64,000 nt of DNA, from contig JAPFFF010000007.1 of the NCBI GenBank assembly GCA_039105265.1, positions 3,286,001 through 3,350,000 of the forward strand. The letters run 5' to 3'. The notes below the pieces were generated by a model. That model ran no database searches. It had not been told where the DNA came from and saw only the letters and a program-made list of their open reading frames with translations. Shown here piece by piece: positions 31,701-40,770 of the stretch. How positions within the stretch are numbered: position 1 is the first letter of the stretch; each line of letters starts with the position of its first letter. This DNA comes from Tritrichomonas musculus. Taxonomy: Eukaryota > Parabasalia > Tritrichomonadida > Tritrichomonadidae. The position numbers and the translations under genes are program-made.

Positions 31701-31910
31701 ATATTTTCAATTAAAAAAAAATTGTTATTCCATTTCAATATATAAATGGCCTATTATTGGACTTTTGAATAATTAGTATAGAAATTTTAAATGATTTAAA
31801 ATTAAACGTACAAATATCAAAAATTTCAAGATTTTCTATGAAAAAGTTTTATAGAATATTCAAAATATAAGACCAAAATTTTAATTAGAGGACCAATTCT
31901 TTTATTATAT

Positions 31911-32441
31911 ATGAATTGGGATACATTAATCGCCCAAGCTAAAAAAGAAAATATTTCTAAAAAAGATCAATATGCAGATGAAGAACTTAATACTAAAGAA
32001 AGCAGCAGGGATTTCGAGTTTGCCGATGCTCTTGAAGATTCAATAAAAAAAAAAGTCGAGTCATCAATGGAAAAGGCTGAATTAGATCCATTTAAAATTA
32101 AACCAAAAACGAAAGTCGAAAAACTTGAAACAGCTGGCGCAAACTGGTTTAATATGCCAAAGGCTGAAATTACAGAAGAAATTAAAAGAGATTGGGAACT
32201 ACTTCGTATGAGATCAGTTCTCAAAAGTGGTGGAGTAAATGGAGTACAATTACCTGAAAATCCACCTGAGTTTCTTCAAGTTGGAGTTATTAAAGATAAT
32301 CCCATTGAAGGGCCTAAAGGACGAGTTGGAAGAAGGTATCGTGGAGCAACTATTACCGAAGCCCTTGTTAAAGATGCTGATTTTCGTGATTTCCTTGAGA
32401 GAAAATATCAAAAGCTTGAAAAAAAGAAGAGTAAGTATTGA
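31911..32441 (+). CDS. FCF2: FCF2-type pre-rRNA processing factor
   Basis: A 176-residue protein. Residues about 78-170 match the Fcf2 domain (yeast Fcf2, human DNTTIP2/TDIF2 C-terminus): ETAGANWFNMPKAEITEEIK, DWELLRMRSVL, PPEFLQVGVI, then RYRGATITEALVKDADFRDF and KRKYQ-like ERKYQKLEKKK. The conserved WF.MP and FQVG motifs are intact. The N-terminal 75 residues are acidic and variable. Yeast Fcf2 is a nucleolar protein needed for early 18S rRNA processing at sites A0-A2 in the SSU processome, and the same role is expected here. ATG 31911 is the only start. Good confidence. Confidence 0.88.
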   Translation: MNWDTLIAQAKKENISKKDQYADEELNTKESSRDFEFADALEDSIKKKVESSMEKAELDPFKIKPKTKVEKLETAGANWFNMPKAEITEEIKRDWELLRMRSVLKSGGVNGVQLPENPPEFLQVGVIKDNPIEGPKGRVGRRYRGATITEALVKDADFRDFLERKYQKLEKKKSKY

Positions 32442-32884
32442 TTTTTTTTTTGTATGTTTAAATATATATAATATAAAGAACAAAAAAAAAAAAAAAAAAA
32501 CAAATAATTTTTTTTTGATAATTAATCATCTTTCTATTCATATAAAGAATCAAGCGATTTCTATATAGTATTGGCTTTTGTGCTTGCTTTTGATTTAAAT
32601 TCTAATCATTTAAAAGAAATATTCGCAAAACCCATAACCATTTATTCAAATTACTATTGAAAATAAATCCAGAATTTTGAAAAAGTAGCAAATCTTAATT
32701 GAATTTTTGAATTTGTTTATAACAATTCAATATGACCACATATAATATTTCGCATTTTTTAAAATAAACATTAAAATTATAATTCGAAATACTTATGATA
32801 TATTTAATAAAACTTTGAATGAGCGTATTAATTTTTGAGTAGAATTTACGATATTTTTTTCAAAGTGTTGAAATTTTCTCATTC
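32442..32884. other. Spacer with A-run and initiator-like element
   Basis: AT-rich. An A-run at about 32482-32500 follows the FCF2 stop. TCATT at 32879-32883 lies immediately before the ATG at 32885, giving an almost absent 5' UTR if it is the initiator. No gene seen. Confidence 0.4.
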
Positions 32885-33319
32885 ATGCAGGCTGACCTAG
32901 AGAAAGCAAAATCATTACTTATAGATGATCGAACCTGCGTTTTAGTTCGAGGTGATGAAACTCTTATATCCAAAGATTCTGGAATAAAACCAATGGTTGG
33001 ATATATTGATAGTGGCAAAGATTTAACTAATTTTTCAGCTGCTGATAAAATTGTTGGCAAAGCTGCTGCTATGCTATTTGTCTTAGCTAAAATTAAAGCG
33101 GTTTATGCTCAAGTGATAAGTGATGCAGGATTCCATTTTCTACAACAAAATGGTGTTCATGTAGAATATGAAACCAAAACGGAGAAGATAATAAATCGTG
33201 CTAAAACAGGTATTTGCCCTATGGAAGAAGCTACACTAAATTGTAGTGATCCAAAAGAAGCTCTTGCTCTTATTAAAAACAAAATGGAATACCTCAGATC
33301 ATTACACAAGAAATCTTAA
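32885..33319 (+). CDS. DUF1893 (TM1506-type) protein, probable bacterial acquisition
   Basis: A 144-residue protein covering a complete DUF1893 domain. The family pattern is strong throughout: LEKAKSLLIDDRTCVLVRGD, SGIKPMVGYIDSG, LTNFSAADKIVGKAAAMLF, IKAVYAQVISDAGFHFLQQNGV, and RAKTGICPMEEATL with DPKEALALIKNK. DUF1893 proteins are common in Firmicutes and Thermotoga; the solved TM1506 structure has a cytidine-deaminase-like fold without the zinc site, and the function is unknown. No introns and no targeting signal are present; it is expected to be cytosolic. It sits between ordinary eukaryotic genes and carries an initiator beside the ATG, so it is domesticated rather than contamination. Codon use looks like the neighbours. 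Confidence 0.88.
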   Translation: MQADLEKAKSLLIDDRTCVLVRGDETLISKDSGIKPMVGYIDSGKDLTNFSAADKIVGKAAAMLFVLAKIKAVYAQVISDAGFHFLQQNGVHVEYETKTEKIINRAKTGICPMEEATLNCSDPKEALALIKNKMEYLRSLHKKS

Positions 33320-33630
33320 ATTATATATAAATATTTGATTAGTTTTCCATTAATAGTTTTACTTTTAATACATAAATACTTATTTTTTTTTTTTCCCTCA
33401 AAATGTAAAAACTTTGCAATATTAAGCTAAAAAGAACAATTTGGTTTGCTTTTCTGCTTTTGAAACTACCTTGGTCACCAAAATGTTCTTTTAGGTACAT
33501 TTGAAAAATCTTTAAAAATATCTGTAAAAAAAGTTGTAATATAAATAACTAAATGGTTATTATTTATGCTTTTATAAAGATGGAAATAAACGTTTGACAA
33601 AAAAGATATTTACTTTTGATATAAAAAAAA
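33320..33630. other. Spacer between convergent genes
   Basis: AT-rich DNA between the DUF1893 gene and the coiled-coil gene. T-run at about 33386-33396. No feature found. Confidence 0.4.
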
Positions 33631-34221
33631 TCAGTTTTCTTCCGGCGATGGACCAACAAGAGATGATATAACGAATGACTGTCGTCTTACTGTATCTTCT
33701 GCAGTTTCTTTTGCATGCCCTAATTTTATTGTTCTTTGAATTATATCATTTACACTAGAAACTAATGTTTGAATCGAATCTGATGGAGCAGTAAGTTCTT
33801 CTGATTTAAGGGCTTCTTCAGTGACTGTAAATATACTTTTTTGAATCAATTCAATGGCTTTCAAAGCTGCAGCTCCAGATTCGGTGTTTGATACAGATGA
33901 TATTGAGTTAGGGTCACTGAGAGTCTGTTCTACAATTGAATTTGCTTCAGCTGATTCACCAGCAGAAACAAGTAATTTACTTTTCTGAGATGAAAGTGTC
34001 TGTTTAAGTTTGCTACGCTGTGATTCAACTTCAAGAAGTTCGCTACTTGTCTTTGCAACTTCAATAAGAATATTTCTTTGTTTCTTAATCAAAGCGTCTT
34101 GTATGGCTACTAATTGCTTTATACGATCGTTCTCCTCGCGGACAGCTGCTTCTGTTTCTTTAATCTGTTGAATAAAAGAAGAGATGCTTGACATTGGGTC
34201 TTGACTAGCTTTTGATTTCAT
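33631..34221 (-). CDS. Small coiled-coil protein
   Basis: A 196-residue protein of unknown family. Residues about 12-85 form a clear coiled coil (IQQIKETEAAVREENDRIKQ), followed by a Ser/Glu-rich middle and a second helical region ending in the acidic SPEEN. No membrane, zinc or nucleotide-binding motif is present. The size and coil resemble subunits of small complexes such as BLOC, kinetochore or dynein-associated adaptors, but nothing specific supports any of them. ATG 34221 is the first in frame. Divergent with the Pmp-like gene. Confidence 0.65.
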   Translation of the reverse strand: MKSKASQDPMSSISSFIQQIKETEAAVREENDRIKQLVAIQDALIKKQRNILIEVAKTSSELLEVESQRSKLKQTLSSQKSKLLVSAGESAEANSIVEQTLSDPNSISSVSNTESGAAALKAIELIQKSIFTVTEEALKSEELTAPSDSIQTLVSSVNDIIQRTIKLGHAKETAEDTVRRQSFVISSLVGPSPEEN

Positions 34222-34509
34222 TTTTATTTAATGGAATTAACTTATAAAACGATAGAAACGGTTTTAAATGGAATTAACAAACGGCAATCATTTAATTCTT
34301 GATCGAAATACTTTGAATTTTTACCAAAGTTTTTCACTCCAATTCTTGAATATAATGAATCAGTAAAATAAATTAAAATTAAAAGAAATGGAGAATTCAA
34401 ATTTTAACAGAAGTATTTATGCCATTATTACCTTTTGATGTTCTCTTTGTTTATTTTTAAATAGAAATGAAGTTCAATTACCTATATTTCATATCAAAAG
34501 TCTTTGGAT

Positions 34510-35724
34510 ATGAACTTATTATATAATGTTTCTATTTTTTCTTTAGCATCAAGTCTCTTTTCAGATTCTCCACTATTATGCAATTATTTTAGCTCTTCTC
34601 ATCGGAAAATCTCAATTCAAAATAGCTATTTCCAAAATTATATTAAACCTATTTACTATTCTTTCGAGTCCAAGACCAAATTTAAAATTTCTTCATGCAA
34701 CATTCATAATTTTTTAGATCAAGCAATTCATGCTGATCGAAATATTGAAATTGATAATCAACAAATTTTTTCACAGATATCTTCAATTAAAACTCCATTT
34801 GAACCAATTTATGTAATAAAATGCAATTTTATGTCTATATACTCGCGCTTTTGTTCTGGCGGCGCAATTTTAAGCTTTTCTTCGCTCACTGTTATAGATT
34901 GCCTATTCAATGGATGCTCAACAATCCGCGCAGGTGGAGCTATTGCATGCTATTCAAAATTAAATATGAGTAATGTTAACATTCAAAGATGCCAAGCTCT
35001 TTGCTCATCATCTATTTATCTAGACTCATACCATAAAGTTGAAGCCATTTTTAATAGTGTATCTACAACCAAATGCAATTCAAAAATGTCTAATGGGGCT
35101 ATTACTGTTCGATCACCAACTAATTTCAGGTTCACTTATTCAAATCTTTCATATTGTGAGAATGAAGGATTTTATTGTGGTATTTGGATTGATAAAAGCA
35201 ATGTAAGCGTTCACTTTTCTTTTTTTTGCCATAATATTTCTCCAGACATTAATGGAGGAATTACATCTATTTTTACGAGGAGACTTGTTGTTGATTACAC
35301 AATGTTTATCGACCTAAAATTGAAAGCACCGAACAAATATGGCGCCGTTTCGATTTATATTGATACAAATAAGGATAGAAATTCCACAATTTCAAATTGC
35401 GTTTTTAATTATCCAGATACATACTCAGCTTCAATTCATGTAAGAACAGGTTTTTCAGTAACAATAAGCACTTGCTGCTTCTTTTGCCCTGAAAATAGTG
35501 AAAGAAAAGGCGGACTATCTAATTTTCAAAATGATAATGTATTTGGTACCAATTGTGAACTGATTAAAAATAAACAAAAAAAGCAGATGGTTGATGCGTT
35601 TTTGTACAAACTCAATAAAAATAATGAACAAAATATTTTTCCCAAAGATAAATTCCATTTGCTTTACAATTTATTACCTTTATTATTTGCAATAATATTT
35701 TCAATATTATTTATTATTTTATAA
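34510..35724 (+). CDS. Pmp-like right-handed beta-helix surface protein with C-terminal TM
   Basis: A 404-residue protein. The body is a repetitive beta-helix rich in Asn, Ser, Cys and Phe, with the chlamydial polymorphic-membrane-protein signature GGAI twice (SGGAILSFSSL and RAGGAIACYS) and FNGC/FNS-type turns. A hydrophobic segment near the end (LLYNLLPLLFAIIFSILFIIL) closes the protein after a Lys-rich stretch, so it would be held in the membrane with almost no cytosolic tail. The N-terminus is mildly hydrophobic and may act as a signal. Trichomonads carry families of such Pmp-like surface proteins, believed to be adhesins. The frame extends to 34504 only via TTG; ATG 34510 is the start and TTTCATAT precedes it. 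This copy is short compared with many family members. Confidence 0.78.
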   Translation: MNLLYNVSIFSLASSLFSDSPLLCNYFSSSHRKISIQNSYFQNYIKPIYYSFESKTKFKISSCNIHNFLDQAIHADRNIEIDNQQIFSQISSIKTPFEPIYVIKCNFMSIYSRFCSGGAILSFSSLTVIDCLFNGCSTIRAGGAIACYSKLNMSNVNIQRCQALCSSSIYLDSYHKVEAIFNSVSTTKCNSKMSNGAITVRSPTNFRFTYSNLSYCENEGFYCGIWIDKSNVSVHFSFFCHNISPDINGGITSIFTRRLVVDYTMFIDLKLKAPNKYGAVSIYIDTNKDRNSTISNCVFNYPDTYSASIHVRTGFSVTISTCCFFCPENSERKGGLSNFQNDNVFGTNCELIKNKQKKQMVDAFLYKLNKNNEQNIFPKDKFHLLYNLLPLLFAIIFSILFIIL

Positions 35725-35798
35725 AGCTGTTTGTATTTTTGCGAATCGCAAATTGCGATCTCTTTCTCATCTTTTAATTCAAAATTTTGAGAAAAGCG

Positions 35799-35811
35799 AA
35801 CTTTTTCATAG
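35799..35811 (+). promoter_or_regulatory. AACTTTTTCATAG promoter-like element of Rab gene
   Basis: The sequence AACTTTTTCATAG ends in an initiator-like TCATA whose A (35808) is 23 nt from the Rab ATG. The same AACTTTTTCA string lies 27 nt before the ATG of the PDI-like gene at 15332-15341 on the other strand. It is a plausible core promoter element, inferred from position. Confidence 0.4.
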
Positions 35812-35830
35812 TATTATTTTTTATCACATA

Positions 35831-36475
35831 ATGAACGATTCTGAACCTGATTACAAGTTTAAAATTTGCGTTATTGGTTCATCAGGATGCGGAAAAACTG
35901 CAATAGTCGATCAGCTAATCAATGAGAAATTCAACGATCAAACAAAACCTACAATTGGCGTATCATATCGCCCTTATTGCTTTACAATCAACGATTTTAT
36001 TATTCAACTTGAGCTCTGGGATACTGCTGGACAAGAAAAATATAAGTCAGTTGCAAAAACCTACTTTAGAAATGCTCTTGGATGCGTACTTGTTTTTGAT
36101 ACAACAGACCAAAATTCTTTCGATGAACTTCCATTTTGGCTTCAACAATTCAGACAACTTGCTAATCCAAATGCGATGATTCTTCTTGTTGGAAACAAGA
36201 ATGATCTTACTGATCAACGACAAATTCAACCTGAAACAGCAGAACAATTTGCAAAAGATAATTTAACTGTTTATGTTGAAACATCTGCTTTAACTGGTCA
36301 TAATGTACGTGAAACTTTCCAACGCATTGCACATGGATTATTTGATTTAGTTAGATCAGAAAAACTTAATGTTAAACCTGTTAATAGTTCTTCAGTTCCC
36401 CCACAAGAAAACAAAGAACCAACTCTTTCAGATTTAGCCGACACTGTACCATCGGTTCGTGGATGTATCTGCTAA
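35831..36475 (+). CDS. Rab-family small GTPase
   Basis: A 214-residue Rab. G1 GSSGCGKT (residues about 16-23), switch I TIGVSYRPY, G3 WDTAGQEKY, G4 NKND and G5 ETSAL are all present and unmutated, and the C-terminus ends RGCIC, a di-cysteine geranylgeranylation motif. The WDTAGQEKYKSVAKTYFRNA switch II region is typical Rab. The subfamily is uncertain: the TIGVSY switch does not match RAB1, 5, 7 or 11 exactly and may be trichomonad-specific. It would act as a membrane-traffic switch, attached to an endomembrane by its prenyl tail. The open frame extends upstream to a TTG at 35753, but ATG 35831, just after the promoter-like element, is the real start. Confidence 0.93.
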   Translation: MNDSEPDYKFKICVIGSSGCGKTAIVDQLINEKFNDQTKPTIGVSYRPYCFTINDFIIQLELWDTAGQEKYKSVAKTYFRNALGCVLVFDTTDQNSFDELPFWLQQFRQLANPNAMILLVGNKNDLTDQRQIQPETAEQFAKDNLTVYVETSALTGHNVRETFQRIAHGLFDLVRSEKLNVKPVNSSSVPPQENKEPTLSDLADTVPSVRGCIC

Positions 36476-36869
36476 AGTTTTGATTAAAATAATAATTATT
36501 AAATAATAGTAAAGGTTTACATTTTAATATATTCTTTGCCAAATTTATTATATTGTTCATATGACCTATTTGAAATTATTTTTATAAAATTCATTGAAAA
36601 GACGTATTCAAAAGTAAAAATTGACAAAATGATACTTAATTAAATAAATAAAAAAAAAAAAGCAACGAGGTTTAGTTTCGAACTCAATGCTTTAGCCTCA
36701 ATTTAATTTTACCTCTAATTTGCGACCCCTGGTCAAAATATACCTAATTTTTTTGACCCGATGGAAAAAAGGTAAATCGGATATCCCTTACAAGGTCTAA
36801 ATGCATTCAATATTTTTAACGTGCTTTCAGTTTAATTAACGTGTTATTCTAATTTAAGATTAATTATAG
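36476..36869. other. Spacer with a possible Pol III relic
   Basis: Between 36660 and 36800 the DNA is less AT-rich. On the minus strand it contains GTTCGAAAC, which fits the box B pattern GWTCRANNC, followed by CCTCGTTGC and a T-run of 10 or more (36650-36660 on the plus strand as A). No 5' acceptor partner for a tRNA can be found, so it is not a working tRNA gene. It may be a tRNA-derived relic or chance. Confidence 0.25.
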
Positions 36870-37357
36870 ATGTCAAATTCCCAGCAACTTGTTCGTGTTA
36901 GCCTTGAGAAAAATTTCTTTTGGCACGGCGTCCTAACCATCAACGAATCAAAAGTTTTGTGTATTTTTTAATTTTTTTTAAATATTTCTAACATATAGCG
37001 TTTTTTGATGTTAAAACAAAGAAAGATGTTCCAGATTCACCAACAATGATTGGATTATTTACATCCGATGTTCCAGCTATTCCAATCACTGAAGATGACA
37101 CAATCCATGTCACATTTAATGTTGAAAATAATATTGGAGGCAATCCAAATCGATATAAGGTTGTTGACGCTAGTTTTTCAGGGGCAGATTTAGCACGAGC
37201 TGTCAGCGAAGACAAGACCGAATCACATTCTCCAATAATCGTTAAGTGCAATTCAGGAGAATGGCAATTTTCACTTCAAGGAACTGTTTATATTATTAGA
37301 TCACTTGCAATTTATGTTGAAGCAGCAAAATTAAAGAAATTTGTTCCTGATTTATGA
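36870..37357 (+). CDS. Two-exon gene, small beta-rich protein of unknown function
   Basis: Exon 1 runs 36870-36960 (ATG to the first base of codon 31), exon 2 from 36999 to the TGA at 37355-37357. Joined, they give 149 residues in one frame: exon 1 ends NESKVL, the split codon is TCG (Ser) and exon 2 opens FFDVKTKKD. The N-terminus (LVRVSLEKNFFWHGVLTI) and alternating hydrophobic pattern (TIHVTFNVEN, YKVVDASFSG, GEWQFSLQGTVYII) indicate a beta-sandwich. FFWHGVL recalls the FWGV start of nucleoplasmin-like domains, but the rest does not clearly match. It has no signal peptide or membrane segment. The exon 2 frame alone is open from 37046, which hides the true start. Function unknown. Confidence 0.68.
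36961..36998 (+). other. Spliceosomal intron, 38 nt
   Basis: The intron begins GTATTT and ends TCTAACATATAG. The end fits the trichomonad combined branch-point/acceptor signal (ACTAACACACAG) with the CTAAC branch sequence retained. Removing it keeps the reading frame and eliminates an in-frame TAA at 36969-36971. It is shorter than the 59-200 nt first described in Trichomonas vaginalis. Confidence 0.7.
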
Positions 37358-37713
37358 ACAATTAAAAAAATGTTCTTTAAAACATTTATTTTTTTGTTTT
37401 CAGTAATTTTTGCACAGTTGAAGATTTCTCATTGTTTCTAAGATTTGATTTTTTTTTAAATATATCATGACTTGTCAAAATTGCAAAAATTGTCCTTTAA
37501 CTTTACATGAGCTACATGAACTTAAATTAATATTTAGGAATGAAAATTTCATACGGAGGACATTTCAATAAAAAATCAAAAAGAAGAATATCAAAAATAT
37601 CAGAATTAAAAAAAAAAAAGACAATTGTAGCACTATAAATATAATTAATATTAATAGTTTAAATAAATAAATAAAAACACAAAATACAAACAGAAAGTAA
37701 AATATAAAAATGA
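37358..37713. other. Spacer between convergent genes
   Basis: AT-rich 3' flanks of the intron gene and the tetraspanin-like gene; T-runs and A-runs only. No RNA or coding signal. Confidence 0.4.
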
Positions 37714-38343
37714 CTAAAGTTGTTCCGCAGTTTGATCATCTTCAAATGTTGGCAGCAAACACTGCGTTACAACCACACATATAGATCCGATAATTATTAG
37801 CGATACAGCAGCGCATTCAAGAGCGAGATTGGCAGTAAAAACATTTCTGCATTTATTTTTTATATATTTATGAGCTGGGATAAGGCAATCTTGAGGCTCT
37901 AAACATCTGTTTTCTATTTTCCAGTTTTCAAGAGGACCATAAGTATAATTTGCAAAAAGAGCAAATATTAAATGCATTTCTGCTTGATCGCAATTTTTGG
38001 AACTTGCATAAAAAAATATCGAGCCAACAGAACCGATAACGCCTAAGCATAATATAGCGATAATTATTGCTATTATATAAGCAATTTTATTTTCAAAAAA
38101 TGAAGTAAGACATGAAAGACAAATAACAATGATTCCAGATAAAACGACAACATACCCAATAATCATTATAGAAATCAGCGATTTTTCGAGATTATTTCCG
38201 ATTAATAGTTTAAAAAAATTTGAATGAGCTGCAACGAAAAAAATTGTGTTTACAATGGGAACAGCAACTAAAACAAGGAAAAGAAATATAAACGAGCCCA
38301 TTCCTATCATATCTACAATGTTTGCAATGAGCTCGCTATTCAT
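37714..38343 (-). CDS. Tetraspanin-like four-helix membrane protein
   Basis: A 209-residue protein with four membrane helices: about 14-39 (SFIFLFLVLVAVPIVNTIFF), 54-78 (ISIMIIGYVVVLSGIIVI), 86-112 (IAYIIAIIIAILCLGVIGS) and 172-194 (ALECAAVSLIIIGSICVVV). A small loop lies between TM1 and TM2 and a larger loop of about 55 residues with four cysteines (KNCDQ, RCLEPQDC, NKCRN) between TM3 and TM4, matching tetraspanin topology. The CCG motif of animal tetraspanins is not present, which is usual in trichomonad members. The C-terminus is short and acidic (TAEQL). Trichomonad tetraspanins have been linked to cell aggregation and flagella. Claudin-like proteins are an alternative. Confidence 0.68.
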   Translation of the reverse strand: MNSELIANIVDMIGMGSFIFLFLVLVAVPIVNTIFFVAAHSNFFKLLIGNNLEKSLISIMIIGYVVVLSGIIVICLSCLTSFFENKIAYIIAIIIAILCLGVIGSVGSIFFYASSKNCDQAEMHLIFALFANYTYGPLENWKIENRCLEPQDCLIPAHKYIKNKCRNVFTANLALECAAVSLIIIGSICVVVTQCLLPTFEDDQTAEQL

Positions 38344-38556
38344 TGTAGAATATTTATAAGCTTATTAAAAAGTTTTACATTGAATTGAAATTTTCAGAAA
38401 ATCACATTGAATAGTTTATATTAAACTCTTCTCTTTATTATGATGAATGGAATTCATTTATCCAGGCATAATCTAAATGATTGAGATAAGCAACTAAACA
38501 ATTTTGTTTAAGCATGTCAAATTGGATTTTTTTTTGAAAATGGTGAATTTTATTGG
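38344..38556. other. Upstream flank of the tetraspanin-like gene
   Basis: AT-rich; on the minus strand AACTTTTTAATAAGC lies just upstream of the tetraspanin-like ATG, resembling the promoter element noted for other genes. Nothing else. Confidence 0.3.
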
Positions 38557-39040
38557 AATTAGACTTGTTATTTTGAGAATCGATATCAAAAACGTTACTT
38601 TTTTCATCTGATACTCGATTATCAGTTTAAAAATCTGATATCGAGATTATCGATTATCAAGATATCAGATATGAAATGTGATATGAAAATAATTGTAAAC
38701 TTGATATTATTAACCGAGATCTCTAGATCTCAAACAGATTTATCTTTTTTTATAATTGGTATTTGTGATTTTATTATATCTAAAAATAAATAATAGAATG
38801 TATTGATGTTTATTTTAAGATTAAAATCAAAAAAATACATTCTTTTTTATGAAATATTTGAGAATGAATTACGATCATATATTTGTCAAAAAGTTTAATT
38901 GAAAATTCTGATATCAAAAGCTGAGAAAAAAAATTCTCGATCTCTGAAATCGATCTCGAGAATCTGTGCATATTTATGTATCGATATCAAAAAGTCAATC
39001 AATTATAGATCTCGAGAATCGGAGAATAGCAAGTCTAATT
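38557..39040. mobile_element. Candidate MITE, palindrome-rich
   Basis: The ends are inverted repeats of 16 bp with one difference: AATTAGACTTGTTATT (38557-38572) and its complement AATAGCAAGTCTAATT (39025-39040). The outermost AATT is itself a palindrome, so it may be a 4-bp target duplication instead. The 484-bp body is non-coding and unusually dense in self-complementary 6-mers (GATATC, ATCGAT, AGATCT, CTCGAG), and in GAGAATC near both ends. The size and lack of coding fit a non-autonomous DNA transposon. Family not assigned. Confidence 0.42.
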
Positions 39041-39493
39041 AAAATTTAGAGGTAAGTCTATTTGAATACTCCAAAATTGAATGAATTCAAAAAGTGACAA
39101 CAAAAATACAAATTTTGCGAAAAATATCATAATAAATTTTAATTTTTTATATTAAATATTCATAAAAAAATAATATCATTATATAATATATTTAAATTAT
39201 TGTATATCTTGCTAAAAGTAGAGATAATTTCATAAATAATCACTCAGCTAATCTTTTCAACCTGAGTGAAAATTTGAAAAATTGGACATATTTTTTGATT
39301 TTAAAAAGAATTATTTTAAAATATCAAAAATTCCGACGCTGGGGACTTTATTTAGGATAGATTTTTACTTTGAATACTTTACATATTTTACTTTTCAGAA
39401 ATCTTTATTTTCTCACAATTTTTCAATTGTTTATATCTTACAATCTCACAATTATTTCTTAAAAAAATGCTCAATATTCTGAAGTATATAATA
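39041..39493. other. AT-rich spacer between two candidate MITEs
   Basis: No gene. The 66-codon frame at 39282-39482 is Phe/Ile/Tyr-rich and looks like chance. Confidence 0.35.
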
Positions 39494-39668
39494 GACCTCG
39501 TTATAATTCTATCCAATTTTGTTATCTCCTCTCAAACTTTGTTAGGATTTTGAGAGAAAAATAAAATTTTTAATTTGTAAGAAGCATTCAAAACATAAGG
39601 AAGTTTGAAATAAAATAACGAACTTTGAAACAAATAAATTAACGGCCACCATTCTTAACTGAGAGGTC
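39494..39668. mobile_element. Candidate pogo/Tc1-like MITE, TA-flanked
   Basis: The left end reads TA then GACCTCGTTATAATTC; the right end, complemented, reads TA then GACCTCTCAGTTAAGAATGG. The six outer bases are identical and the next 15 are partly matched, with GTTA in both. TA on each side fits a Tc1/mariner/pogo target duplication, and CCTCGTTATAA resembles pogo-type ends. The body is 175 bp with no coding. The ends are weakly matched, so confidence is limited. Confidence 0.35.
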
Positions 39669-40581
39669 TAATAATTTCATAGAATTGATCTCAATTTTCT
39701 GATGATTCAAATATTTCATAATAATTTAATTCAATTTAATAAATTAACTAAAAAATATATCTTATATTTAAAATTGCATTTTCTTCATATTTGCTATGAT
39801 ATTTATACAAAACATCATTTTTTTTTTCTAAACTTATCAAATTGTAAAATTTTCATTCAAAAAGAAAAATTAATTTATTTTTATATTATACGTTAATTTT
39901 ACCATTATATTTAGTAATTAAATTGATATCATCATATATTTTATTATATTACAATATGATATCATATACTGCTTTTGTTCAACTTTAAAATGTTCTTAAA
40001 AACCATAAAAACCAATGAGGAGAACGTTAAGGTTTTGATTTTTTTTTTTTTTATTTGGGGGTATAAAATTGCATGAAAGTGTCTATTAAATATTCATGGT
40101 GTAAAATGTCATATTAAAACACTACTCAAAAAAAAAAAAGAAGAATTTTTAATGAAAATTTTTGACAACAAAACTTAAAAACCACCAATAAAAACCAGTT
40201 TTGGATTTTAAATCTATGGCGGCTGTTGTTGACATGCTTATTTTGTTTCATGCTTATTAAAAAAATTTATCTGCTCCATTATTTTTCTAAAATTCTGATT
40301 GACAAAGTTAAATAAAAAATCCTCCTATGAACTAAACAATTAGATGCAAGGAGGAATACCGCTTATATTATATTTGGGATTTATTTAGAGAATAAAGATC
40401 ATGAAAATGAAAGAAGAATTTAAGCTTAAGTTAATATATTGTAGTATATTATTTAACTTTAAAATACATTTTAAAAACGATATATGAATGCAGAAAAAAA
40501 AAAAAAAAAATTAAAATTATGCAAATAGCCTTATTTGTTTTTACTTATATATAAATGTGACTATTTGAGCCTGCCGTATTC
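39669..40581. other. Gene-free spacer before eS30
   Basis: AT-rich with T-runs and A-runs (40039-40052, 40128-40139, 40495-40509) and a loose direct repeat of AAAAACCA units (40000-40015 and 40180-40200). The 64-codon frame at 39702-39896 is not protein-like. Confidence 0.35.
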
Positions 40582-40770
40582 TTATTGACTGTGCGAGTTT
40601 GGACCAAGCTTCCTTTTAGCGTCTGGGTTAACAGCAAGGAATCTCTTGTTATAAAGCTTCCTTATGCGAGCACGGCCACGAACTGGCTTCGGTTTTTCCA
40701 ACTTTTGAACTTTTGGAGTGTTGTTACGTACTTTACCTGCTTGTGCGAGGGATCCGTGAACTTTTCCCAT
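40582..40770 (-). CDS. RPS30: 40S ribosomal protein eS30
   Basis: A 62-residue basic protein, the expected size for free eS30. [21 protein letters not shown] corresponds to the conserved KVHGSLARAGKVRxQTPKV start, followed by [15 protein letters not shown] and the KKxGPN-like [11 protein letters not shown] end. Animals make this protein as a fusion with the ubiquitin-like FUBI (FAU); here it starts directly with Met-Gly-Lys, as in yeast and plants. eS30 sits at the small-subunit decoding side in the cytosol. TTTTCAGTCACAAAG directly upstream of the ATG may hold the initiator. Codon use includes more C/G-ending codons than neighbours, as expected for a highly expressed gene. Confidence 0.96.
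   Translation of the reverse strand: MGKVHGSLAQAGKVRNNTPKVQKLEKPKPVRGRARIRKLYNKRFLAVNPDAKRKLGPNSHSQ

Noticed and set aside
36650-36800. tRNA gene on the minus strand
   Set aside because: A box-B-like sequence and T-run are present, but no acceptor stem, D arm or anticodon arm can be formed.
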